Shown here: positions 1 through 7,160 of the stretch, piece after piece
How positions within the stretch are numbered: position 1 is the first letter of the stretch
Layout of the letters: every line of letters starts with the position of its first letter
Source of the DNA: CAYSLU01 sp964431965
GTDB lineage: Bacteria > Verrucomicrobiota > Kiritimatiellia > CAIKKV01 > CAYSLU01
Reading direction: 5' to 3'
Length of the DNA stretch: 23,905 nucleotides
NCBI GenBank assembly: GCA_964431965.1
Contig: CAYSLU010000086.1
Span: 1 to 23,905 of the forward strand
The notes under the pieces: generated by a model
Database searches by the model: none
What the model was told of the DNA's origin: nothing
The model's input: the letters and a program-made list of their open reading frames with translations, nothing else
Translations under genes and position numbers: made by a program

Positions 1-2
1 CG

Positions 3-794
3 CAGGGCATGATCTGCAAGCGCAGCGAGAAGGACGGGCAGCTCTACAAGATGTCGAAGTCCAAGGGCAACGTGGTCTCGCCGGACGAACTGGTGCGCGA
101 GTACGGCGCCGACACGGTCCGGCTCTACACGCTCTTCATCGGGCCTCCCGAGAAGGACGCCGAGTGGAACGACGCCGGCGTGGAGGGCGCGTTCCGGTTC
201 CTGCGCCGCGTGTGGCGCCGCGTGCACGAGACCCAGGATCTGCTGCTGGCGTCCCGCGGCCTGAAGGCCGACCTCGGAAAGATGGAGACTCCGGAGCGCG
301 ATCTCTACCGGAAGCTGCACGAGAGCATCGCAAAGATCACCGAGGACCTCGAGGGCGCCTTCCAGTTCAACACGGCCATCGCCCAGATCATGGAGCTGAT
401 GAACGCGCTGGACGACCTGAAGGTGGACGCCTCCTCCGGCGAGCAGTGCCGGGCCGTCTTCCGGGAAGCCGTCGAGTCGCTCGTCATCCTGATCTCGCCC
501 TTCGCCCCGCACATCGCGGAGGAGCTGTGGGTGGAACTGGGGCACGAGCCCAGCGTCCTGTCGGCCCGCTGGCCGGAGGTCAATGCGCAGGCCCTCACGC
601 GCAGCGAGATCGAGATTCCGATCCAGATCAATGGAAAGCTGCGCGGCCGGATCACCGTCCCCGTGGACATGGATCCGAAGGCGCTCGAAGCCGCCGTGCT
701 GGCGAGCGAGTGCGTGCTCAAGCACAAGGAAGGCCGATCCGTTCGCAAGTTCATCGGAATACCGAACAAGCTGGCCAACGTGGTGCTGGGGTAG
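3..794 (+). CDS. leuS: Leucyl-tRNA synthetase, C-terminal part (5' end outside window)
   Basis: Class I aminoacyl-tRNA synthetase that charges tRNA-Leu in the cytoplasm. The frame is open from the window edge, so only the last ~263 residues are present. Visible landmarks: QGM just upstream of the catalytic lid, the KMSKSKGN signature (about nt 48-71) that stabilises the adenylate transition state, then the LeuRS-type stretch YGADTVRLYTLFIGPPEKD and EWNDAGVEGAFRFL leading into the anticodon-binding helical domain. The C-terminus carries INGKLRGRITVP and FIGIPNKLANVV, typical of the LeuRS C-terminal domain that contacts the tRNA elbow. The gene ends at a TAG, and the next small gene starts 43 bp later in the same direction. 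No sign of truncation other than the window edge. Confidence 0.97.
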   Translation, partial: QGMICKRSEKDGQLYKMSKSKGNVVSPDELVREYGADTVRLYTLFIGPPEKDAEWNDAGVEGAFRFLRRVWRRVHETQDLLLASRGLKADLGKMETPERDLYRKLHESIAKITEDLEGAFQFNTAIAQIMELMNALDDLKVDASSGEQCRAVFREAVESLVILISPFAPHIAEELWVELGHEPSVLSARWPEVNAQALTRSEIEIPIQINGKLRGRITVPVDMDPKALEAAVLASECVLKHKEGRSVRKFIGIPNKLANVVLG

Positions 795-837
795 ACGGTG
801 GGCCGGAAGCCTGGGGGCAACGCGAGGGGGACGGCAC

Positions 838-1062
838 ATGGCTGGAGCGCAGGGCTGGCCGGGAGCGCGTGCGATGGCGCGCGCGTGGCTTCATCTCACG
901 GAGACCGAACGACGCGCGCTCCTGCTGGTGCTCGCGCTGGGGCTTCTGGGGCTGGCCGGCCGGTGGTGGAGAGACCGCTCGCCGGACGCTGCGCCAGGAA
1001 CCGATCAGCCGGCGGCGCGGGCGATCGACAGACAGGAGGAGGGACGCCGCCATGAGCGCTGA
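838..1062 (+). CDS. Small single-helix membrane protein of unknown function
   Basis: Predicted 74-residue protein. A purine-rich ribosome-binding site (gaggggg) lies about 7 nt before the ATG. Residues 1-20 are short and basic, followed by LTETERRALL and one hydrophobic helix (about 27-42, LLLVLALGLLGLAG), then a charged tail (RWWRDRSP...). The pattern of LT-x-x-E-R-RALLLL followed by RWWR resembles the membrane-anchor segment in front of ComEA-like helix-hairpin-helix domains, but no such domain follows. Its stop overlaps the start of the HIT gene by 11 bp, suggesting translational coupling in a leuS-small protein-HIT run. It could be a degenerate anchor or a spurious frame; codon evidence alone is not strong. 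An internal ATG at 874 is an alternative start. Confidence 0.5.
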   Translation: MAGAQGWPGARAMARAWLHLTETERRALLLVLALGLLGLAGRWWRDRSPDAAPGTDQPAARAIDRQEEGRRHER

Positions 1063-1471
1063 CTGCATCTTCTGCAAGATTGTCGCCGGACAGCTTCCCT
1101 GCACCCGCATCTATGAGGACGAGGACGTCCTCGCCTTCCTGGACATCGGGCCGGTCGTCAAGGGACACACCCTGGTAATCCCGAAGGCGCACTATGACCC
1201 GATCACGCAGACGCCCGTCGCGGTCCTCCAGAAGCTCATCGCCGTCGTCCAGCGCGTGGCCGACGCCCAGATTCGAGGGCTGAAGGCGGACGGGGTCAAC
1301 GTCAGCCAGGCGAACGGCCGGTCAGCCGGGCAAGTCGTCGCACACATCCACTTCCATGTCATCCCGCGGTTCGAGACCGACGGCCATCACTGGAACTGGC
1401 CCGCGCGCCAGTACGAAAACCCCGCCGAGATGGGCTCGTTCGCCGACGGCATCCGCGGCGCGCTGGGATGA
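1052..1471 (+). CDS. HIT-family (histidine triad) nucleotide hydrolase, HINT type
   Basis: 139-residue cytoplasmic protein of the HINT branch, whose members hydrolyse nucleoside phosphoramidates and adenylylated substrates. The histidine triad is seen as H98-I-H100-F-H102 in AHIHFHVIPR. The N-terminal CIFCKI gives the Cys5/Cys8 pair found in many bacterial zinc-binding HIT proteins, and GHTLVIPKAHY (residues 38-48) is the family's conserved strand-turn. The length matches the family. A strong ribosome-binding site (aggaggaggg, 1034-1043) fixes the ATG. Gene placement after leuS is compatible with removal of aminoacyl-adenylates, which HINT proteins can hydrolyse, but that is inference. It meets the glycoside hydrolase tail to tail with a 7 bp gap. 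Confidence 0.95.
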   Translation: MSADCIFCKIVAGQLPCTRIYEDEDVLAFLDIGPVVKGHTLVIPKAHYDPITQTPVAVLQKLIAVVQRVADAQIRGLKADGVNVSQANGRSAGQVVAHIHFHVIPRFETDGHHWNWPARQYENPAEMGSFADGIRGALG

Positions 1472-1478
1472 GCGGCCC

Positions 1479-4049
1479 TCACTCGCGCACGAGCAGATAC
1501 CAAATCGTCCGGTGGGCGGGCTTCAGGTCGAGCGGCTTGGATGGATCGAAGGGAAAGCGGCCGGCGGGCGCGCCGTCCGGGCCCAGGGGCGAACAGGTCC
1601 ACGCGCCGGACGCCAGGGACGGGAGCCGGATGGACGCGTCGACGGGCTCGATCAGCGTCGGCGCGCGGCCCCAGCCGTCGCCTACGGTCCGGCGGTCGCT
1701 CGAAAACGTCATGCCGGTGTTCTCGCTTCGCCCGCACGCGGTGACGAGCACCCGCCGGGTCCGGGAGAACGGCTCGCCGTCCATCGCCGTCACCATGACC
1801 GCCGCGAACCCCGGGCTCTTCAGCGATAGCCCGGACGCCGCGTCGAAGCCGCGCGCCCGTCCCGCCCAGGCCAGCACGCCGCGCCCCGCCGCCCAGTACC
1901 CATTCGTGGCATTCCAGCGTACCGCGGTGCGATCGGGGTCCCGGCTGGCGCCCGGCGAACCAGTCTCCAGCCGCTTGCCGTCGAGCGACACGGCCAGCCG
2001 GGCGCGCAACACGTCGGCGCGCAGCAAAGGCTTCCGATCACGGCTGGAAGCCACGCCGAACAGGTCCAGTCCGTATCGGCCCTGCAGTTCGCCCAACGCG
2101 CCGCCGTCCCGCGACGACTCGGCGATCGGGATGATTCGCGCGTCGATCAAGCTGGCCACCCCGCCGTCGCGGAACGCGCCCGCACCAGCCGCCAGGAATC
2201 CCTCCTTCGCGGGGTTCCCGGCCACATCGAAGAACCCGGGGGAGGCCGCCCGCTCTGCTGCGTTGGTGGGATAGCGACACGCGAACAGCCAGACGCCATC
2301 CCAGTCCTGGGCTGCTGCGAACGTCGAGATCATCGGCACGCACTCCGCCTGGGCATCGTTCGGGGCCGGGTGGTTGTACTCGCTGACCGTGAACGGCTTG
2401 CCGTCGACCCGGCTGGCGGCCAGATTGAACAGCGGCGACTCGTCCGGCCGCTCGCACATGGCCTTCTGTTCGACGGTCCAGTCCTTCGCGTCCCACGGCC
2501 GGCCCGGGAAGTGCGGATGCTGCCAGTAGGCATGGGCGTCCACGTAGTCCATGCCGGCCTGTCCATGCAGCCCGGCGGGGCCAAACACCGACGTGCCCGT
2601 TACCAGCGACCGGCATCGCAGGTCCGCCTTGAGGAACGACCGCATCCCGTCGAAGTAACTCCGCTCCTCGTCCGCCAGGAACCGGATCCGGTCCTGCGCC
2701 CGCGCAGCGGTTTCATAAGGAGCAAAGAGCTGCACCGTTCCCTTGTCGATGGACTCCTCCGCCCGCAGCCCGTCGATCCCGCCGGGCTGGAGCCGCACCG
2801 CACCCAGCTCCACGGACTCCGGGCTCCCGCCGATGCCGAAGCAGACGCGGCTGTTCGTCTCGTCACTCGCGGCCGTGAAACCGATCGCCTGCTCCGCCCA
2901 CTCCGAGCCCACCCCTTCCGTGCGCGCGACGCCCAGTAAGCCCCACGGCTCGTGCGACTGGAGCACGCCCACCCACATGGAGCGCGGCGCATCCGCCCGA
3001 GCCCGGTAGCGGAGCGTGTAGAACTGCCCGGCCCGCAGAGGGAAGCCCCCCTGCACCACTTGGATGTGCCAGTTCGTCCCGTCCGCCCGGCCGATATCGA
3101 CGCGAATGCCGCCCGAGACGGCCGATACGCGCGCCGTGCTGGCTCCATGCATGTCCATCGACCATGCTTCCGGGAGCCCTCGTGACCGGTCCCTGCGGCC
3201 CATTTCGCCATTGGCCAGCAGGTTGCGGCCCAGGGGCTGGGCGCCGACAGCCCACGCCCGGCGCAACGCATCCGTCCCTCCGTAGCGCGTCTTCAGCCAG
3301 ACGGCATAGTGGCCGCGCATCATGGCGGCGTATGGCGCCGGAAGCCCCTTCAGGATGTCCTCGGCCCCCCACATGAACAGGCTGTTCTCATTGCTGATTT
3401 CCACGAACGCCACGGCCGGATCCTCGGCATAGACGAGCCGCCGATACCGGTTCATGCGGCTCAGCAACTCCCGGGCGTAGGCCCGCTGGGCGTCGATCAG
3501 CACCGGCATGAACAGCCCGGCCACCTTGTCCATCTCGGGCAGAAACCCCGCCTCCGGGAGACCCAGCGCGCGGGCATGGCTTCGCGACACATGCAGGTTC
3601 AGGTTGGCGTAAATCCCCCGCCGCGCGAGCTGGTCGATGAAGTAGTCCAGGCGGTCCAATGCCTCGCCCGACAGGCGACGGTTGTCGGCCGAGTCCCATA
3701 TCCCGTCCGGAAACGGCCGCGCGTCCATGTGGTGGAATCGGACGCTGTTCACGCCGGCCGCGGCCAGCCCGGTGGCGATCCGCTCCGCCTCGGAGTGGGT
3801 CGGGAACCCGGCGCCGTAGCAGACGTTCACGCCCCATATCCGCACGCGGCGGTTCCCGGCGTAGAAGTGGCCGTCTATCGCGCACAGGCGGTCGTCATAC
3901 GCGTGGATCAGCCGGGACGAAGCCGCCGCGCGAACCGCGTACCCTGTGCTCGCGTACGAAATGGAAAACGGCACAAAACCAGACTCAACCGCATGCGCAC
4001 CCGACAGCGCGATCATCGTCAACAACGCACCGACTCTTCCTGCGCCCAT
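1479..4049 (-). CDS. Secreted clan GH-A-like glycoside hydrolase with internal carbohydrate-binding module
   Basis: 856-residue exported enzyme predicted to cleave a plant or algal polysaccharide or oligosaccharide; the substrate cannot be read from sequence. The start is the ATG at 4049, preceded by GGAGGTGG and followed by a signal peptide (1-20, ending SGAHA). Residues ~60-260 look like the first half of a TIM barrel (IWGVN, VRFHHMD, IYANLNLHVSR). FVEISNENS gives the candidate acid/base Glu221. Residues ~275-425 form a CBM_4_9-like jelly roll (LLANGEM...WSMDM...FYTLRYRARAD...VCFGIGG) inserted in the barrel. The barrel resumes with YVDAHAYWQHP and FTVSEYNHPAP, giving candidate nucleophile Glu557. 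A beta-rich region (~620-856) ends the protein. GH5/GH42-like by motif; exact family uncertain. The long open frame upstream of 4049 is a shadow of the neighbouring transporter. Confidence 0.85.
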   Translation of the reverse strand: MGAGRVGALLTMIALSGAHAVESGFVPFSISYASTGYAVRAAASSRLIHAYDDRLCAIDGHFYAGNRRVRIWGVNVCYGAGFPTHSEAERIATGLAAAGVNSVRFHHMDARPFPDGIWDSADNRRLSGEALDRLDYFIDQLARRGIYANLNLHVSRSHARALGLPEAGFLPEMDKVAGLFMPVLIDAQRAYARELLSRMNRYRRLVYAEDPAVAFVEISNENSLFMWGAEDILKGLPAPYAAMMRGHYAVWLKTRYGGTDALRRAWAVGAQPLGRNLLANGEMGRRDRSRGLPEAWSMDMHGASTARVSAVSGGIRVDIGRADGTNWHIQVVQGGFPLRAGQFYTLRYRARADAPRSMWVGVLQSHEPWGLLGVARTEGVGSEWAEQAIGFTAASDETNSRVCFGIGGSPESVELGAVRLQPGGIDGLRAEESIDKGTVQLFAPYETAARAQDRIRFLADEERSYFDGMRSFLKADLRCRSLVTGTSVFGPAGLHGQAGMDYVDAHAYWQHPHFPGRPWDAKDWTVEQKAMCERPDESPLFNLAASRVDGKPFTVSEYNHPAPNDAQAECVPMISTFAAAQDWDGVWLFACRYPTNAAERAASPGFFDVAGNPAKEGFLAAGAGAFRDGGVASLIDARIIPIAESSRDGGALGELQGRYGLDLFGVASSRDRKPLLRADVLRARLAVSLDGKRLETGSPGASRDPDRTAVRWNATNGYWAAGRGVLAWAGRARGFDAASGLSLKSPGFAAVMVTAMDGEPFSRTRRVLVTACGRSENTGMTFSSDRRTVGDGWGRAPTLIEPVDASIRLPSLASGAWTCSPLGPDGAPAGRFPFDPSKPLDLKPAHRTIWYLLVRE

Positions 4050-4095
4050 GGATCCACCTCCCGCTCGCGGCCGCTTCCGGCCGGAGCTGCCACAG

Positions 4096-4124
4096 CATGA
4101 AACACGGCGGCCGGCGGAAGTCAA
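4096..4124 (-). promoter_or_regulatory. Weak candidate promoter for the glycoside hydrolase
   Basis: On the minus strand TTGACT (4124-4119) lies 17 bp before TTCATG (4101-4096). The -35 box is good (5/6), the -10 box poor. It is suitably placed for the hydrolase start at 4049. It lies in the 159-bp divergent region 4050-4208, which otherwise shows no clear operator or hairpin. Confidence 0.2.
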
Positions 4125-4150
4125 CCGCGAACCCGGGAAGGCCGGAAGGT

Positions 4151-4179
4151 TTGACCCTCCGGGCGCTCCGTGATACACG
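4151..4179 (+). promoter_or_regulatory. Candidate sigma-70-type promoter for the TauE/SafE-like gene
   Basis: TTGACC (4151-4156), a 17-bp spacer, and TACACG (4174-4179). The -35 box matches 5/6 and the -10 box 3/6. Transcription from about 4186 would leave a short leader with a ribosome-binding site (ttggag, 4195-4200) before ATG 4209. Pattern match only. Confidence 0.35.
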
Positions 4180-4208
4180 AGGCCCTCGATGAAGTTGGAG
4201 CGCCCCAT

Positions 4209-4949
4209 ATGATCGACATCACGCCGGGCGGCTGGGTCATCCTGGCCTTCAGCGCCTTTCTGATCGGGGTGTCGAAGACGGGAGTGCCGGGGGTCGGGAT
4301 CCTCGCGATCCCGTTCGTCGCGTCGGTTCTCCCGGCCAAGGCATCCACGGGCCTGATCCTGCCCATGCTGATTCTGGGTGACATCTTCGCGGTGGCCTAC
4401 TACCGGCAGCACACGGTGTGGCGGCACCTCGTGCGGCTGATGCCCTGCGCCGCCGTCGGCATCGTCATCGGGGCCGCGCTCATGGGCATCGTCAGCGACC
4501 GGCAGCTCCGCCCCATCATCGGGGGGACGGTGCTCGTGCTCCTCGCGATCAACCAGTGGCGCTCGGCTCGCGCGGGGAGCGACGTGTCCATCCCGCAGGG
4601 ATGGTGGTTCCCGGTGGTCATGGGCCTGCTGGCCGGCGTCACGACCATGATGGCCAACGCGGCCGGCCCGATCATGACCATCTACCTGCTGGCGATGCGC
4701 CTGCCCAAGGACGAGTTCATCGGCACCGGCGCCTGGTACTTCATGGTGCTCAACTGCTTCAAGATCCCGTTCAGCGCCGGCCTCGGCCTGATCACGCTCG
4801 ACTCGCTCCGCCTCAACCTCACGCTGATGCCCCTGATCGTCATCGGGGCCCTGATCGGCGTGCGGGTGGCCCGCCGGATCCCGGAGAAGGGGTTCAAGAC
4901 GACCGTTCTGGTGCTGGCCGCCGCGGCGGCGGCGAAGCTGCTCTTCTAG
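4209..4949 (+). CDS. TSUP-family (TauE/SafE) membrane transporter, probable anion exporter
   Basis: 246-residue integral membrane protein of the TSUP family, whose members export sulfite, sulfoacetate and related anions from the cytoplasm. Hydrophobic segments occupy about residues 8-40, 47-63, 79-95, 103-114, 133-165, 173-195, 203-220 and 229-243. The two internal repeats that mark the family are visible: GVSKTGVPGVGILAIPF (20-36) and GVTTMMANAAGPIMTIYL (143-160). The ATG at 4209 is preferred because of ttggag 8 nt upstream; an in-frame GTG at 4170 would add 13 hydrophilic residues and has no good ribosome-binding site. It is divergent from the glycoside hydrolase and 70 bp upstream of the CsgG-like gene. 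A role exporting sulfite released from sulfated glycans is possible but not shown. Confidence 0.9.
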   Translation: MIDITPGGWVILAFSAFLIGVSKTGVPGVGILAIPFVASVLPAKASTGLILPMLILGDIFAVAYYRQHTVWRHLVRLMPCAAVGIVIGAALMGIVSDRQLRPIIGGTVLVLLAINQWRSARAGSDVSIPQGWWFPVVMGLLAGVTTMMANAAGPIMTIYLLAMRLPKDEFIGTGAWYFMVLNCFKIPFSAGLGLITLDSLRLNLTLMPLIVIGALIGVRVARRIPEKGFKTTVLVLAAAAAAKLLF

Positions 4950-5019
4950 CCGGAAGACGGGTGGGCGGCGACAACTCTTCGCTTGCGCGACGAGGCCGGT
5001 TTCGGCTACATGAGCCGTC

Positions 5020-5946
5020 ATGTGCACGCTCCCCTACCGCTCGACAGCCGCTCTGCTGCTCGCCTTGGCCGCCGGGTGCACGACCCGCCCGGAATTCACC
5101 AGCTCGTATGACAAGGATTCCATGCGGCCGGTGGTCGCCGTGAGCTCGTTCGAAAACCGCTCCGGCTTTCCCGGCGAGTGGCAGCTGGGATCGGGCATGG
5201 CCGACCTCCTGGTCTCGGAACTGGTCCGCTCGAAGGGGTTCACCGTCGTCGAGCGGCAGCACCTCGAGTCTGTCGTCGGCGAGCTGACCCGCCAACGGAA
5301 CGAGCTGTTCCGCCCCGAGGGCAAGGTGGACCTCGGCAAGCTGAAGAATGCCCAGTTCCTCGTGCGCGGCGTGATCAACGACTTCTCGCAGGTCGGCGGC
5401 GGCGCGATCAGCGTGGCGATCAAGTGGCTGCTCTTCGGCGGGCGGGGGTACAACGCGCGCGTGTCGCTGACGCTGACCATCGTGGATGTCGAGAGCGGCG
5501 AGATCATTGACTCCGTGCAGTGCGCCGGCACCTCGCGGGCGCGCCAGGCGTACGCCGCCGGAACCTACAAGGGCGTCACGTTCGGCGGAGACGCCTTCTT
5601 CAAGACCCCGCTCGGCCAGGCGACCGGCGACGCCATCCGCCAGGGAGTCGGAGCCATCTCCGGGACCACGCCGCGCCGCCGCTGGCGCCCGATGATCGCC
5701 ACCACCGAGGGCGGGGCGATCATCCTCAACGGGGGCGCGGACCGCGGGTACCGCTCCGGCGAGGTCTACCGCGTGCGGGAGCGCGCGCGGCCGGTGACGG
5801 ATCCCGCAACGGGCGATGTGCTGGCCCTGATGCCGGGCCGGGAGCTCGGAGTGCTGAAGGTCACGCGAGTGGACGCGACGGTCGCGTTCGGCGAGGCCGT
5901 CTCCGGCGGCGGATTCGAGCGCGGGCACTACCTCACCCGGGAATAG
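5020..5946 (+). CDS. CsgG/FlgT-like outer-membrane-associated lipoprotein
   Basis: 308-residue protein. The N-terminus (1-19) is a short hydrophobic signal followed by LAAGC, a lipobox with Cys20 as the probable lipidated residue. Residues ~36-215 fit the CsgG/curli-assembly domain: VVAVSSFENRSG, a DLLVSELVRSKGFTVVER helix-strand, AQFLVRGVI, and NARVSLTLTIVDVESGEIIDS. Residues ~225-308 (IILNGGADRGYRSGEVYRV ... LGVLKVTRVDATVAFGEAVSG) resemble the C-terminal domain of FlgT-like proteins. CsgG itself is a secretion pore for curli, but distant members occur without curli and have unclear roles; no CsgA-like gene is visible. It leads a four-gene run, 20 bp before the kinase. There is no clear ribosome-binding site. 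Confidence 0.85.
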   Translation: MCTLPYRSTAALLLALAAGCTTRPEFTSSYDKDSMRPVVAVSSFENRSGFPGEWQLGSGMADLLVSELVRSKGFTVVERQHLESVVGELTRQRNELFRPEGKVDLGKLKNAQFLVRGVINDFSQVGGGAISVAIKWLLFGGRGYNARVSLTLTIVDVESGEIIDSVQCAGTSRARQAYAAGTYKGVTFGGDAFFKTPLGQATGDAIRQGVGAISGTTPRRRWRPMIATTEGGAIILNGGADRGYRSGEVYRVRERARPVTDPATGDVLALMPGRELGVLKVTRVDATVAFGEAVSGGGFERGHYLTRE

Positions 5947-5966
5947 CGGACGGTCAGGAGCCAAGC

Positions 5967-7160
5967 ATGAAGAGCGGATTCCTGGACAAGCTGATCGAGC
6001 GGCTGGACAAGCTCGACCCGAAGAGCGTCCAGACGCATTTCCTGCGCCTGGCCCAGGAGAAAGGGCTCCTGGAGACCATCTTTCAGTCCATCCAGGAGGG
6101 CGTTATCGTTCTGGACGGAGCCGGGCACATCAACTACGCGAACCGCGCCGCCGAGCGCCTGATGGGCTTCACGCTGGAGAGCGCGCGTCAGAAACCGATC
6201 ATGCGGTACATCCGGGACATCGACTGGGAGCGTGTCGTCAACCTCGACGAGCGCGAGTGGGTCAAGCTGGTGAGCCATGAGATCGAGGTCACCTACCCCG
6301 AGCACCGCTTCCTCAATTTCTACGTGGTGCCGCTGGGCGGCGGCGAGCGCAAGGAGCCCGGCGCGGTCGTCATCCTCCGCGACGTGACGCGCGACCGGGA
6401 GCATGAGGCCGCCGTTCTCGAATCCGAGCGCCTCAACGCGGTGACGCTGCTCGCGGCCGGCGTGGCGCACGAAATCGGCAATCCGCTGAACGCCCTGAAC
6501 ATCCACCTCCAGCTGTTCGACCGGGAGATCCGCGGGCTGCCCGAGGCGGAGCGCCGATCCCTTCAGGAGCTCCTCAACGTGGCCCGCTCGGAGGCGACCC
6601 GCCTCGACCTGATCATCACCGAGTTCCTTCGGGCGCTGAGGCACGCCGAACCGAAGCTGGCCCCCGCCCGCCTCGACCTCGTGCTGCGGGAGACGCTGAC
6701 CCTGATGAAGCAGGAGATCGAGAACCGGTCCATCCGGGTCGAGATCGACTGCGCCGAGCCCCCCCCGAAGATCAAGGTGGACCGCAACCAGGTGAAGCAG
6801 GCATTCTTCAATATCGTAAAAAACGCGATGCAGGCCATGCCGGGAGGCGGCGTGCTGCGCATCGTGCTGTGGACCGACGACCGGCACGTGGGCGTGTCCT
6901 TCCGCGACGTGGGCGGGGGCATCTCGCCCGAAGACATGGGCCACATCTTCGAGCCCCGGTACACGACCAAGTCGGACGGGTCAGGCCTGGGGCTGATGAT
7001 CGTGCAGCGGATCGTGCAGGACCACGGCGGGCGGATCCAGGTGGACAGCGAGCCGGCCAAGGGCACCACGTTCACGATCATGTTCCCTCTGGACGAGCGG
7101 CGGGTCCGGCTGCTCAAGCCGGCGCGGACGGAAGAGCGAGCGGAAAGGGCGGAGGCGTGA
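5967..7160 (+). CDS. Cytoplasmic PAS sensor histidine kinase, NtrB-like
   Basis: 397 residues, no membrane segment. Residues ~33-145 form a PAS domain (TIFQSIQEGVIVLDGAGHINYANRAAERLMGF ends near 68; VVILRDVTRDRE near 134-145). The HisKA H-box is AAGVAHEIGNPLNAL with phospho-acceptor His168. The ATPase domain has N-box NIVKNAMQA (282-290), DVGGG (314-318), FEPRYTTK (328-335) and GSGLGLMI (338-345). A ribosome-binding site (aggag, 5956-5960) sits 6 nt before the ATG. The stop overlaps the GTG of the sigma-54 activator (GTGA), so the two are surely a translationally coupled two-component pair. The signal sensed by the PAS domain cannot be told. It should phosphorylate the receiver of the next gene. 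Confidence 0.95.
   Translation: MKSGFLDKLIERLDKLDPKSVQTHFLRLAQEKGLLETIFQSIQEGVIVLDGAGHINYANRAAERLMGFTLESARQKPIMRYIRDIDWERVVNLDEREWVKLVSHEIEVTYPEHRFLNFYVVPLGGGERKEPGAVVILRDVTRDREHEAAVLESERLNAVTLLAAGVAHEIGNPLNALNIHLQLFDREIRGLPEAERRSLQELLNVARSEATRLDLIITEFLRALRHAEPKLAPARLDLVLRETLTLMKQEIENRSIRVEIDCAEPPPKIKVDRNQVKQAFFNIVKNAMQAMPGGGVLRIVLWTDDRHVGVSFRDVGGGISPEDMGHIFEPRYTTKSDGSGLGLMIVQRIVQDHGGRIQVDSEPAKGTTFTIMFPLDERRVRLLKPARTEERAERAEA

Noticed and set aside
164..1051. Long plus-strand frame joined in frame to the HIT protein
   Set aside because: It overlaps leuS in another frame and is Arg/Gly-rich shadow sequence; the HIT domain starts at ATG 1052 with its own ribosome-binding site.
2038..3372. Several long minus-strand frames inside the glycoside hydrolase gene
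   Set aside because: They are Arg/Gly/Pro-rich and overlap the well-supported hydrolase frame; high GC produces long shadow frames.
4050..5027. Open frame extending the glycoside hydrolase upstream to give a 1182-residue protein
   Set aside because: The extension is low complexity and antisense to the TSUP gene; a signal peptide and strong ribosome-binding site mark the true start at 4049.
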